Of a DNA stretch of 64,000 bases, positions 22,035 through 36,500 are shown one piece after another. The notes beneath the pieces were generated by a model that did no database searches, was not told the origin of the DNA, and saw only the letters and a program-made list of their open reading frames with translations. Numbering within the stretch: the first letter of the stretch is position 1; each line of letters starts with the position of its first letter. The DNA comes from Nectonema munidae (lineage: Eukaryota; Nematomorpha; Nectonematoida; Nectonematidae): positions 186,001-250,000 of the forward strand of contig JAUIRK010000920.1 in NCBI GenBank assembly GCA_030549495.1, read 5' to 3'. The translations under genes and the position numbers were made by a program.

Positions 22035-24490
22035 CTGGAAAAAAAGCAAAAAAAATTCAGTGCAATGCTTAAAAATGGCGCTCAAATTTCTTTAATTAAC
22101 CCGTTGAGGGTCAGTGTGATACCAGCGCGTCCCCAGAAATGAAAAGTGCCTGCTTTAAATATATAAAATTGAGTTGAAAAAGAAAGCAAAAGATTCGTCT
22201 TCAAAATGTTAACACGCAAAACAGCGAATTCATCTCCTTTCTACATCCTTGAATAAAATTATAAATAAAGAAATCTTTTAACCTTTTCACTATATTACAA
22301 AGTTGTTTGTCGAGTTAAGCGTTTTAATATTGAATAATATAAATTAAATTTGTTTTCAAGAAGAGATGAAGAAAAAATCACAATTGGATGTTTCTCTCTT
22401 AAACTCTGATACTGCAAAATAGAGAACACTAGCGAAATTAGTCTTCGATAAATAAAAATTTCAATTTAAACCCAAAAATTAATTTGATGTGTTTGAATTG
22501 AGAAAAATATATACTTTCTTAAAATCAAATAAACAAGTCAATTCGTAGATAGGTCGCCAAGTATCTCGCTTATGATGCGACCCTAAAAAAATCCGCAAGT
22601 ATAAAATGATTTAGGTTGTCTTTTACGCTAGATGGAGTAACAGCAGGAAGCATAATATACGAACAGAGACAGAGTAATCCATTTATTGGACATAACGTTT
22701 TAAAAACAAAGTTAAAGACAGAGTCGATTGTCGGCGAAAATTGATTTGTTCTTAAAATTTTATCCCCAATAAATCGTTTACTCTTTTATCTGTTCACTTT
22801 ATGCACTAATTTAATTGGTCACCTTCAGCACCAAATCTATATCCAACACAAACTGAAGAAGCTATCCCTCTTTATTAGATGGATGCGCCTCCTTGCACAC
22901 GTACTATGGGAAACTCATGTAAAAGTGAACACTAAAAGCAGTATACTTGCTATTCTTCATAAGGAATAAGTTCCATATCTTCATGTATTCTTTTTCAGCT
23001 TCATCAACGTCTGTGAATTCATCCACCAACTTAAGAGAAAAAAATAGGAAAAGCATTTAAATAAAATAGAAGAAATATGGGATGAAAAGATACACGAATC
23101 AAGACTGATATTTATTGACACACGAAATAAAATTCGTTTGCTTTAAGTCACATGGAAATTCATCATCGTCATTCATCAAAGAACTCAAGAACAAGATGGC
23201 TAAATGATGTAAATCAGAACGAAGAAATATCTCATTTAAATTTGCACACCATGAAATGATGACATGTATTCAATTTCAGAGTCATCACCGTCTGTGAATT
23301 GATCTAACAACGCAAGGAACAAAATTTGGAAAACCATGTAAATCAGAAGCAAGATAAATATTTAACACTTTCAAGAGTATGAACCATCAGTCTGATTTCA
23401 TGGCGATTGCTTCTCTTTCCTTTACAAATAAAATTTGAAAGCTTATAAAATTTCATCGAATTTATCACAAAAATTAGAATAATTACTGTCAAAGAATATA
23501 AATTTTAGGGATGACAGTACTTTGTCTCACATGGCTTATGATTCAGAAATTTGTTCTTTAAGACAATTTTTGATCGCTCTGATTTTTATGCTAGCAAGGT
23601 GTTTACAGGGTGTCTACCAAATTTCAAAAATGAAATTCAAGAGGTTTTCAAGAGTAATATGAAAATTTTCAAGGTTTACAATATCATTTCATTTATATCG
23701 ATTATATGAAGTTATAAGTTCAAACTTTCTATTTTATGAAAAAGAGAGCATATATTTATAAGTAAGCGTTTTAACTTTGTAAAAGATTGCTTTTTATTAG
23801 TTTCGTTTCTTGATCAATTTTTGTAATTTCACCTGTACCATCTCTTAAAATTTTCTTTCTTCTTTCTTCAAGCTCTTTCAAATCCATCTCCATTGTTCTC
23901 TTCATTTCTTTTCTAACCTTTTCGGCGTTTACTTCGTTTTGCTTTTTATCTAATGCATTGCCAACACTTAATATCATTTTTTAAAAATCTATTATTGTAT
24001 TTTGAATACCCTCAACTGCTTGAAGATGATCATAGACCCTTCTCCCTCCTACCAAAGTGCTTTCATAAAGATTTTCAGATAAACATTCTTTATTAATCGA
24101 AAATGATCTTTCTACAGAAGCATTACTTACCATGGAAAAGAGTGAGAACGATACACCCAACTTTTTTAAAGTTTTTCACTATCTTCATCGATACGTTTAA
24201 AAATTTGATTCCAAAAAACATCTAATTTTCTGCAGTTTTTGGTGATGCGACATTATGTCAATTGAATGATGAAGGATGAAGGAGTGAATATTCTCTATTA
24301 CATGAAACGTTCCTTTTTACAACCCCAATTCATTTTTCGGCAACAATCATATGCAACATTTCAAGTTTTATCAGGGAGGCAGAGTTAAACTTCAAATAAC
24401 TAATAAAAAAAAATTTAAAGAAAAAAATTTTTCTCCCCACCAGTAAAAAGGGTCCTTTTTTCTTTATTAAAAAAGGGAAGGGGGGGGGGG

Positions 24491-24522
<32 letters not shown>

Positions 24523-27500
24523 GCCATAAAGCACCATTGAAAAACACTTTCATTTTTGATATTAACATTTTATTTATCAGTTTTTTTCTAACATCAGTAA
24601 AATTTAAGAGGTTTTCAAGAAGTGTTCTTTGAATTCAAGACGTTTTTAAGGTTGGTAGACACCCTGTGTTTAAAACTTCGTTGAATGTGAAATTGGTGCT
24701 AACAAATGTTCATTCCCAGTTGCAGACAATAAACACTAGCAGTGCGAAGGGAACATTATTTATACTTCAAAGGAGTTTAATTCGAAGTAGGAAAAAATTA
24801 TACATTGAAATAGAAAAAAAAGGGAATTTGTTTTTTTATTCCTTAAGATTCAAACTTTATTTCATTTTGTAAAAATTTTAATCTTACACAACGAATACAA
24901 TTATTTTAAATAAGAGTATAAAAAATACTATTATATATCAACTTAAAAAACATCATTAAAATTGTCAAAATTTGATTTTTAATATTTTAACTGTATTTTA
25001 TTTTGAAAAAAGATTTAAAAAAAACTTATTCTATCAAAGTCTCAACTTTAAAACAAGAAAATCGCACATATGCAATTCCTAATAATTCAGTGTTGAAAGT
25101 ACAATAGCTGTGCGCAAAGAGTAAATATTCAGACAAAAACTAAAAAAAAAATAAAGGCAAATAAATTTGAGATAAAAAAGTTCTTTTTTTTGAGGAAAAA
25201 AAGATTTAACGGAACAATTTTTAAATGCGGATATTTTTTATTTTCTAAAAAAATCCAACCTGAATGATGAATTAAACAATTTTATGGATTGATCACGTTT
25301 TCATTTGAGGATCAAAAAGAGGTTTGTGAAGAAGACTTTGTGGAGTCCGAGATTTAGAAGGGGAAGGAGTCACAATGCGAATCTGACAAAATTCAGGAGT
25401 GGGAGTAGAATTTTTTAAGTATTTTAAAAAATATATTTTAACCCTTTGAGGCATCGGTTTTCTATCGTCTACTTTCTTTCTCAATGAGTTTTTATATAAT
25501 TTAAACGGACGATTTTTGGACACTGGTGTCCCATTGTGCCTGAAAGGGTTAATATCGGTAGGATATTTAGTCGGAAATTAGACCTTATTCAGTCGAAGGC
25601 GGAAGTATAATTTAATAAGCTTCAAATATTTTTAATTAAGGCGGATATTTTTGCAAACACATATGGAATCCGATATTTACTTTCGATTTCCGCCACCCTG
25701 CAGTCTTAACTAATCGAAGGATGAATAACTAACAAACAAAATAAATTAAAAATTTAAAATTAACATTGAGTTAGTTTAGCTCCGATGAATTTTCAAATTT
25801 TAAGTTATCTCCGACTCCGAAACTCTGCTTCCTACATTCCTATCCTCCATGAATCTCTAATAAAACTTGGGTATTCACAACATATTGATTTGAAGGCAAA
25901 ATTAATATATTTAAAAAAAACTGAAAAAATACTAAAAGTAGTTTTAATATTTTATTTATTATATTGAAGTCTGGGCAGTGCAACATCAATCATTTGGCTA
26001 GGCTATGAGGGAGACAAGATACCTAACGCGTCCTGCCAGACTGACTATAATATACTTGACTTTAAAATCGCGAAACTTCCAAAAAAGCAACTTATAAGAA
26101 AAGTAATTTATATATACTTAATATAGAAAATAGACAATAGAGAAAGAAATTTGCTTTAAGTTAAAAAAAATTAAAAAAATTTTAAAGTAGTTTTATTGAT
26201 TCAAAATCTTTAGGCATTTTTAAAAAAAAAATTTTTTTTTTGGAAATTTATTTAAACATATGTAATCTTGGAAAAATATTTTCAATTATAAGACTATTTA
26301 TTCTTTTTTAACATATTTACAGGATCAAAATTTATTATACACTTAAAACAATCAATATTATTTAAAAGTGACATTGTTCTTTAAGTATTGAAATACACCA
26401 ATTCAACTATGAAAAAGGAAACCATTTTAGTCAAAATACTTTTAATCAATCAATGATCTTGTTGTATGCATATCTTTAAACTTTGGATTGATCAATTTTT
26501 TGAAGCAGAGATAACAAACTAACTGTGGATCAAGAGAAATAACTTTAGAACGCGGGCCATACTCTGCCCACCCCCTGTTATAAATGAATAAGAAAAGGGC
26601 ATACGCGAGATCTATCTTCAATGATGGCTTCGCAAAACAACTCACCCTCGCTGTCTTCCCCAGCTAAGATGGAGTTGGCTGAGAGTGGAACAAGTGTGCG
26701 ACTGTGGTAGTATGTTCTGTTAAGTTAGAAGAAAATTTAAGCGATGATGGTAATGAAAAAAAGTGTACAAAGCTCTTACACTTTATTCAGCTAATAATAA
26801 TAATCAGTCCACTCGTGGACCCTTGTTTTTTAACCTAATTTCAAAAAAAATTTTTTTTGAAAAATAAATATTCAGTTAGAAAAATCAAATATACTGTATG
26901 TTTTAAATTTCTTTTTGCAATGAAAATAGGTTCGGCAAAGAAACGGTTAAATTATTCTAAGTGTGCGATAAAACACGCTTTTCTGAAGGATGAAAACTTC
27001 ATATTCTACCAATTTAATACCTTTGTTCCTAAAGGGAAAGTAGACGACTCCAGTAATTTCTATCCTTTGAGAAAGTTGGTACTACACTTTGGGTTAAGGT
27101 AGTCAATTACAACCTTAAATATGTTAAAACAGGTGCTAGAAAAAGTGGCTTTCAGAAAAATCGGTCTCAAATTCACACTGAAAGTGAAGATGTAGAAAAT
27201 TGATCATGTACTCTATAAAAGAGCTTGAAAAAGGCAAATAAATGTATATTTGATAACTTAAGTACAAAAATATCAAAGGATTTTCATCGAAAAAATATAT
27301 AAGAAAACGCGGTTCCAAGAAAATTAGCTCTCTCAGTTCACTATATATCTTATAATGGGCTTGAGACGCAGTTTTCTGGGATCGAATGATCCATAGCGTA
27401 TTTTTCTGAGACGGAGTTCTCTGGCTACCATTAAAGCAAGAGCACTTTTGAATGATCAAATAAGACAGAGGAGTGAGTCAATGCTTCCATAAATAACGCT

Positions 27501-30500
27501 AGATTAATTTTTAAAAAATTTCTCAGGGATGATTCTTTTAACAAATGTCCTCATAGCAATATATAATATATATATATATACTATTTTTACTTAAAATTTT
27601 TTTACTAAGTCTTTTTCCATTGTAATTTATCTTTCTTAAGTTTTAGATTGCCTTTTTTCAAGTTTATTTTGTATTTTAGAGAGAACGTTTAGAATTTAAA
27701 AAAGACAAACTACAATTAAAAAAAAAGAATGTAGAATTTAAAAGGGACAATTAAAATAGGAAAAATATAATTAAGAAGTAAAAATGGTATATATACAAAA
27801 AAGAAATACTTTAGAGGTGGTAAATAGGTTCGTTCCTGAAGAAGATATATAATGGGGGAATCGTTAAATTGTATTTACCTATATTATCCCTTTGCAAAAG
27901 CAATGTCTAAGAAACATCTCTAGTCGCTATTGTGCGGTAAATGCAGATATCGTAAGACAACCAAACTAGATTAATACACTACTTGAAAGAATCATTGATT
28001 GTAAACTTAAATAACTTTTATTAACTATTTATTATAAAAAATGTCAATTTTTATTTTCTATATCCAAAATCAAGTAATTCGGACATGTGTATAGAATTGA
28101 AAAGGGGGATTGGATAAGACAGGAAAAGGGGTACCTGGTGTGACCAAGAACATTATGAAACGTTGCATTGATAGAACACTTTGAGGGCAGGTTATGGAAA
28201 AGAGAAGATATGTCATCAACACGCTTGTCACGTCTAAAGAGTTGAAGAAGATTATTTGTGAAAATGGAATGCCAAAATGATCAAAAGAGTAATAACAAAA
28301 ATGATGCAAATATTTGTGATCACGTAAAGGTAAGGTAAAGGTACAGTGGGGTGTTTTCATCGAGAAGGCATAATTGCGCCGCTTGTATCGAACTATGAGG
28401 AAAGCAGGCTTGATGCGGGATCGAACCCAAGACCTTGAGTTATAGAATCCAGCATCTAACCAACCATACTCACGCCCGCTAGACTCTTCTTGAAAGTAAT
28501 TTACAGGATCATATATTCTTTTCAAATGAAGATGCAAACCATTCGAGAGTGTTATGCACTCGTAATAAAATTGGCATTATCGGAAGTAGAAACTTTCAAA
28601 CGCATCATATTTGAATTCAGAAATATCTTTAGGTCATGATAATGAGGCACATTCAATTTCACACATTTAAAAGTAAGAAACAAAGCCTCAAATATACTTC
28701 TTTTTCTAATATCAAGACGGTGAAGTTTTTTGAGGTGACAAGTTACAATTTGATGTACTGGATAATGGATTTTGAAGTTCTAGTCATTTTTGTTAGCAAA
28801 GAGTTACAGTAGTCAGGGTAAAAGACAAAGATCTTATGCATCTCAAATGCAACCAGATCTGGCTATTTTGATTAACGCCTTTAATTTATTTCGTGAGATT
28901 CTTAGTTAATAAACTACCACATATGTTTACTAATAGTTATTGGCGTAGACCAAATCTCGTGTAGTCGCTGGCCTTACCACCCTCTTATAATCTCCCAGTA
29001 CTTATTAAGATTCCATTCCTCAGAATATTAACTGTAAATAATTTACATTGGTAGATCAAAGAGAGGATAGACATTAGTGAATGGAACACAATAAAATAAA
29101 AGATTACAAAATATATATTTCAAGGGTGATTGCTTCCATTATTTTTTCAAAGAGAGCAAGAACATGTAACTCTGCCTTTTTCGACCTTACGTATTACAAA
29201 GATAAATGCGGGGAAATTCAGTCTTTATTTAGGTTCGCGTTTATTTGCTAAATAAACGTTTACTCATCATTGGCTAACAGAAGCTCAGATGCAGAATAAG
29301 AATTTGAGGAGTCAGAAAAGGTAAACCTGAAAACAAGGACTTCTGTGAAAGGCAGTCTTTTGTGCGGCTTAGAAGAGAAAGGAGAGGGAACGTGTTGGCT
29401 GACATCTGTGAAGGCATTCTCGGGATAATACGGATTCAGCGAAACAGATATGAATGGCGATTTTGAGTCTTCGCTTGATTTGGATTTCTAAACACAAATA
29501 TCATTCAAAGAATGACAAGTGCAGTGTAAATATATGCAACATTGTTACATATATACAGGCCCGAAACGAGACGAGCACTCTGCCACTGATTTGACTATTT
29601 AAATATTTTCCCCGATTTGTATAAAAGTTGATTGACAAGTGCTCAGCCAATCTCTAAATGCCCTAATGCGTAGAATTTTGGAAACATATTTTAGAGTAAG
29701 GTAAGTGTAGAACATTTTTTGGCATTCTTGACACAAACTTTCTTACTTATTTGCATCAATACACGTCTGATACAAAAAAACATCTAGACATGCATAGCAG
29801 GGGCGCACATTTCAAGAGGGGCGAAAAAGCCTTTCACCCCCCCCCCCCCCAATTATTTTTTAATTTTCTAAATTCTTTATCTCTTTTATAGTATTTAAAA
29901 GACTTGTTAGACTTTCCATATTAGCTTCTTGTTTTAAAGTTAAGTTTTAGAATGAATATTTAAAATCTATTTTTTTTTTCATATTAACGTCCACTTCTTT
30001 GTTATAGTAATGCAAATTTGAGCAATATTTGATCGAAGCAGTAATTTGAACAAGGGCCCATACATTTTTGAGCGTGTCAAAGATTTTTTTATAACACAAA
30101 ACTATATAAGAACATTATAATTTAAAGCTTAAGAGGTTTATCCCTATTGATTAATGTAACTGAAAGAATTGAATTAATGTAGAGAATTTGGGGCGTGAGT
30201 AAGGTTGGTTAGGTACTGGGTTTCGATAACTCAAGGTCTTGGGTTCGATCCCGCATCAAGCCTACTTTCCTCATAGTTCGATACAAGCGGCGCAAGTGTG
30301 CCTTCTCGATGTAAACACTCCACGGTACCTCTACCTTACCTAATAGAACACACACGTTAGGAAAAATGCCTTTATAATATTTGCTAAATATAATTTTAAA
30401 CAATCAAGTCTTTTATTCTAGAAATCAAATATATAGCATCTTTATTCTTAGATATTCGTTTATTTAATGTTTTAGTTTTTTTTATATCAAGATATGGTCT

Positions 30501-33500
30501 TTAGACAACAAACACATTTTTAACCTTCGAACACCAAATATAAAATCGGTTCAACCAAAAATTCGGTTTCTTAAAGATTTACAAATCTTTAAGCTTCATC
30601 TAAACCAGTTTTGACAATGCAACTCCATTATCATAACTCACTTTCAATCTGCTTCGGGATTTGGTTTCAATGGCAAGTAGGATGGAAATCGCTTGCTCAC
30701 AATCATATGTAGTGGCAAATCGAATCAGAACTTTTATAGCCATCTTTGCAACATCAGCATAGAACTGTCACATTTCAATCCAAAAATCGCTGAGAGATTT
30801 CACAAAAAAAACATGTCTTGCACCTCAATCAAATCAATAAACTGTTCTTGAATTAAGAAGTCTTCTGGGCCAGATTACTACTAATCGAGATTATAACGGG
30901 GTTTTGATAAGATAGTATATTTCAAATGTTTGTAGATTAGGAAAATAAGGAAAAAAATTGACTAAGATATGCTCCATGGTGTTTTATAGCCTACAGGACA
31001 TTTTTATTGATCAAAATCTTATTTTCATTAACAAATGTGTTCGGAAATACAGAGGTTTCCGATCTATTACGTGGTTGTTGCAATTGACTCAATTGATTGC
31101 AACAACGATGTAAACTCCGTACTAGTAAATTGTTCTTGTCTAAGAATGCCATAATTCCAGCTTCATTTAAAAAGCTGTCAATCTTCTATGACAATGGAGT
31201 ACTTGGCACAAGGTTAAGGGAATTCATAGATTCAAATATGTTCACCAAAAATGATAGGAATATACGAAAATCGATGTGATAAAATTCTACATGCATGTCT
31301 ACTGTCTAGTTTGCCTGGCAGAAATTGCTGCATTTCTTTCCGTAATATCGTTTCAAAACTTTTCGTTTGGAAAGCCACCTCACATTTGAGTACAGCAAGA
31401 GTTTTTGAATCATTTTATTTGCATTACTCTGAAAACAAACAAGAGTTAAAGGCATTTGCTTCTATTAAATACTGTTTTAATGACTTCATTGAGAACACTT
31501 TTCAACCCATCAGGTATGTTTTTCATTATTAAGGTTTGGCGATGAATAGCGCACTGGGTACCAATTACATTTGGAGATTTTTACTTAATCAGAGTATAAA
31601 AACTAGGACAAAAATTGCTAAAGCACAGGTCAGTACACATTCCAAATGGATGTTCTGGCTTAATAACATGTGCTGTAAAAAATTGCCCACCTTGTGAAAT
31701 ACATACATATTGATCCATCATTTCATCAAGCTGAATTGCAAAAAAGTTGAAAATCAAATTTCGAATCAATAAAACCACCTGATATGTGATCAGACATCTC
31801 CCTATTAGCCCCCTAACGCTATCGTTTGACAGCAAAATATGCTTCAAATTTACAAGTTCAGAACATTCGATATGATCTTTGCGGCAGGGTAATATCAACT
31901 AGGTGTGGGATTTTTTGACAATAGATATTTTTTGAAATTTTTCAAACCATACTTAATATACTAAGAAAAATGCCCATTTACATCTATTAAATTACGCCTG
32001 AAAAGGAAAAATAGTTAAACTCAATTCAAAGACTAAATTATTCATTCTTTTAAATGTGACTTATTGACAAAAATCGCAAATGACCCAATATGGATGCAAT
32101 AAGTTGTGCAAAACGATCGATTCAGTGACCCTCGATGTAATTGCATGCCATCGTAATAAGATCAAGATTTGCCAATGATATAACTATATGTGATACGCTA
32201 AGAATCCTTATATAATTAGAAGAAAAATTTCACAATTCAATGGTGGCAGGATTTTATTTAAATATTATATCCGAGGTCTTGAATGCCTGGATTAATGGTT
32301 TCAGGATTAGCGATAGCAGTCAACTGCATATGCAAATGTTTCAAAATGATTGAATTTTAGCTAATTAGATTGTTTCAATTCTAGCGTAATTACTTGATTG
32401 GCCAAAAATAAAAATTGATCAAATATTTTTATCCAATCTGATGAAGGAGTTTGCGTAGTCTCCTTCTGTGACAAAAAAGACGCCATCTTTTTAAATATAC
32501 AATATAGATCCCTCCCCTAACCTTTTCTCTCCTTTAAAAATTATCACCGTCACAATTTGGATGTCAAATTTTTTTCATAAAAAGTTTACATTCAAAATAA
32601 TCATGATAGAAAATCAAAAATCTTCATTTGTTTCCTTATGAGATCACCCTAATACATACAAAATATTTTTATATTGAAATTATACACATTTAATAACAAA
32701 TAAAATGCCGTCTCTCTTTGTTTTGGCTCATTGTTTGTCTGTTTGAATCTGACAGTTTGTAGTTATATAAACCTATTGAATATTGCCCCTTTTCGGTGTG
32801 TGCCACATGTTCGGAATGAATCCTTTGGACCTAGCGATAGCAAAAGAAAAAAGAAGAGGAATGAAGTACTCACTTTAAATACAAATGAGAAACGGAAGTG
32901 CAGGTAGCGGAAATGCAGGAAAAGGACGCGAAGGCTGGAACAGGGGACGAGACACCACGGACACCGGAAAACGGGGACTTGTGGGGAAGCAGATGAGTAC
33001 TCGCCGCTGCCTTCGCTGTTCGAGACAACGGGATTGAGATCGGTGGAGATGTAATTTTTGGATGTGAGGAATTTGACTGCTATCGGCTTTGGCGTGGAGA
33101 GCAGGATTGTAAGGGGGTTTTCGGAAAAGGCAATAAGTGAGTGATTACTGGCATGATATTTCTTGTTGTTGCTGTTCTTATTGTGAGGATGAGTATTCCT
33201 GCATGCTACTTTTGGGCCATCGAATTCGGAGTCTAAAGCAAAGAAAGGGCAGTGAGTAATTTAACTTTTTATAGCTGACATGATAACATATGTAAATGAT
33301 AGAAAGACTGTATCGTTTCGTGTTTTCAGTGGGAATGCACAATTTCACTGCCTGTATAGAATCGTGAGCAAGGAAGGTTACTTAATTCCGTTATTGGTTA
33401 GTGAGTTAATCGGTTAGATAAGGAAAATTAAAATAGCAATACTGACAAAATAGTACAATCAGAAATCAGAGATATGTAAACTTGAGTTTACTTAAAATTA

Positions 33501-36500
33501 GCATGCTTATTATCAACAAGTAAACATGCGATTTGTTTAGGATAACAGATGATTGGTTGTCCTTGAAAGTTGAAAGTTAGAGATATCTCACTATATTCCT
33601 CGCTTTATAAAGGCTGCATCATTCTACTCAGTAGTAATATTGAATTTTGTTTATATTTTCACCGTAAGCAAACCTTAACATCTTGAAAAGAATTGTTTTA
33701 AGTTCTTTCATATCTTCCATTTTACAACATCCTGACACACATTCTAACTTTTAAAATGATATCCCTTTGAAAGGTATGAGCATTAAAATCACTGAAAGAA
33801 TTTTAAGATAAAAGCCAATAAGATCGCCATCGAGACTTCAATCATGGTCACCTTAACTGCAACCGTTCCAAACATATGTGCTTATTATTATGAATGTGTC
33901 GAATGTCCGAAAACAAATTTCTTATCCTTCACCCGGATATACGTAAGATTAATCCAGGATATCCGCTCAATCAGTGAAATATTGCTGAAGTTTAAAAAGA
34001 ATAACGGAAAAATATAATTTCGATATAGATCTTCTTTATTTCTATATTGCGGTTCCAAAACTTTCCTAACATGCCAAACCCGCATCATAATATTTTAGTA
34101 TAAAATACAATAAAAAATGTCCATTAACACGATTTAGCCAATCAAACTCAAGCTCAAATTTTCCTCCTTGTATAAACCTGCTTTTGCCTCCCCTATTCAC
34201 TTTTCATTCCTGTTTTTGTTCTCTTCTAGCAAGAGTTTGTCGGAGCATTGCCACAGGTGGACAAGGATGGCCGTGCGTGCCCCTTCTGAAAGAAGCGTTG
34301 CCCCGCTTCTAAAACTTCGTTGAAGCAAACTACCCTTTTTCCTTCATCAAGACTAAACGACAAGAAATACTTCTCAAGCTTGTAATAGGTTGAAATCCTT
34401 GCAAGAAAATTTAGGAGTACTTCACAGGAATGTAGAGTCGGAGTCGGTATCTGATAAAATTTAGGAGTCGGAAAGCATACGAAGTGACCCTTCTTCAGTC
34501 AAAGTCGGAAGCAAAGAGTTTTTTAGGTATTTGCAGACGGAATCGAATTTTTGTAAATACTTGGAGTTGAATATTCTCCTTCCGACTCCCGAGCCATGGA
34601 ACCTGAGCAAAAACGTGTTCAAGATATCACAACTCGATGAAACTCAACATAATACATGCTTGAAAGATTATACGAGAAAAAAAGACTTCTTAAATCTTTT
34701 GTCGAGGAAACTGGTTATGTAATAACCTGAAACAAAAACGCCAATATCTTGCCTGCCTATCAAAAAGACAAAGTAATGAAGGAATGATTTGAAAAAGTCT
34801 GTGGGAAAAGGTTTATTTGGAGGAATTCAATAAAATGCATATTTTAAATGATAAAAATTATGGACAAGAAGATATGGTAAAAATAATAATCAGTTTTACG
34901 GCTATTGTCCCAGCAAGCTAGGGAGGATGTAGCCGGATATTACAATTATGGAAAGAAGAGAACTACTTAACTTTGTTTCTACATTCATTTCTATTCTCTT
35001 CATCTCCTACTTTAAGTCCTCTTTTTTTCATGCCCCTTTTCACTACTTCATCCCAACTAATTTTTGGTCTACTTCGGTATTTGTCCTCTATTTTTCTAAT
35101 AAAGTCTCCTCTAGGTCTTCCATTTATGTGATGTCAGTCTTTGTTTTTCAATTACTACATTAATTTCATTTACATCACAGAGCTTTCTGTGATTTAAAAA
35201 AAATGTTGATTTTGAAAAAAAGACGCAAGCCCATGTCACCTTTTAGAAATATAACCAAAATTCCTTGATATACGAAAGCTTTCTTTGATTTTTCTTTTTT
35301 GATGTTTTCCATGTTCCAATATTTGTATCGAATCTAAACTCACCATATGTTTCCATTCATAAACATGTTTAGATAATGCCTATTGTAATAAAGACAAGAA
35401 AATATGGTTAAAAATGGATTTTTAAAGAACTGGAAAAAGAAAATCCTTATCCGCACTTTGTTTGGTCTAAAAACGATATAGCTGCAGTTTTGGTGCTGAA
35501 ATTCATGGTAACATTTGGAAGTGCTTTGATGAATTTGTTTCTGCCATAGAAAAAGATTCAGATTCTCAATTTAAAGCAGTTTCAAATGAAAATAAAAGAG
35601 AATTAGAAGTTTATTTGCAAGAACATTCGAACGACTTTTTAGTTCAGCAAAATTAATATATAGAAAAAAATTGCATCCGTCTGAAACCTAAAAAGTTCCT
35701 ATTTATCATTAAAAATAAAATATTTGTGAAAAATATGAAAATTAGTGTATTAATTTTTGTTTTGCATGAAATTCCTTTATTTTATGATTACTTAAACAGT
35801 CATCAATAAAATGCTTGTTAACTGTATTTGTGACCTTATGTTGTAAAACGAGGGAACAAAATCCAAATTAATAACGGTTCACTTTATACCCTGCAGGATA
35901 TCCCAACCGGAATTTGGAAAAAGTTGGATATCCTGGTTATTCGGCTTTGTCGGTTTGGGTTCTGGTGCACCCCAATTTCTCATATGAAAACAAAGAGCAT
36001 CATCTTATCTTTACTAAAACACAATTTTAAACAAAAAAAAAGATAAACTGAGATGGCATTCTGATTTAATATTTGGTACATCAAGTCTACATAGTTATAA
36101 GTTCAATCATGAAATGTATTTGGGGTAGATAGTTTTCAAATACAAACGACACATCAAAAGTTTACAATGAAAATGGAAGTCTGCAGCGATGAAATAAGTA
36201 CCTGCTCTACACCACTCACTTCTCCCAACTTCTAGTGCTGGTTTGATAAAGCCGGTGTCGGAGCTAATTTACTAAAATTAAAAAAAAAAATCTAAATTTT
36301 CTAAATTTTTTACTCCCAGTTTGCTCTTACACTCCGTAATCATACTGGGGAACGTAAAGATAGAGAGATGCTTTTCAGGCGCAGGGATAATGAAATAAGA
36401 TACATGACGTATATACTTAAGGCAAACTTTTCTAATTTATGTATATGAACAGTTAGTATATGCATTATATATAGTAGTGTAATAGTTAACTCACGCACAA

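Noticed and set aside
25293-25523. Minus-strand frame rich in Pro, Ser and Lys, considered as the missing SUZ12 exon
   Set aside because: It overlaps the TTAA MITE and GGAGTCGG-type repeat sequence and has no similarity to the DPEWL segment.
35420-35660. Frame ending AIEKDSDSQFKAVSNENKRE considered as a gene
   Set aside because: Short and without a recognised domain; probably a mobile-element remnant but not assignable.
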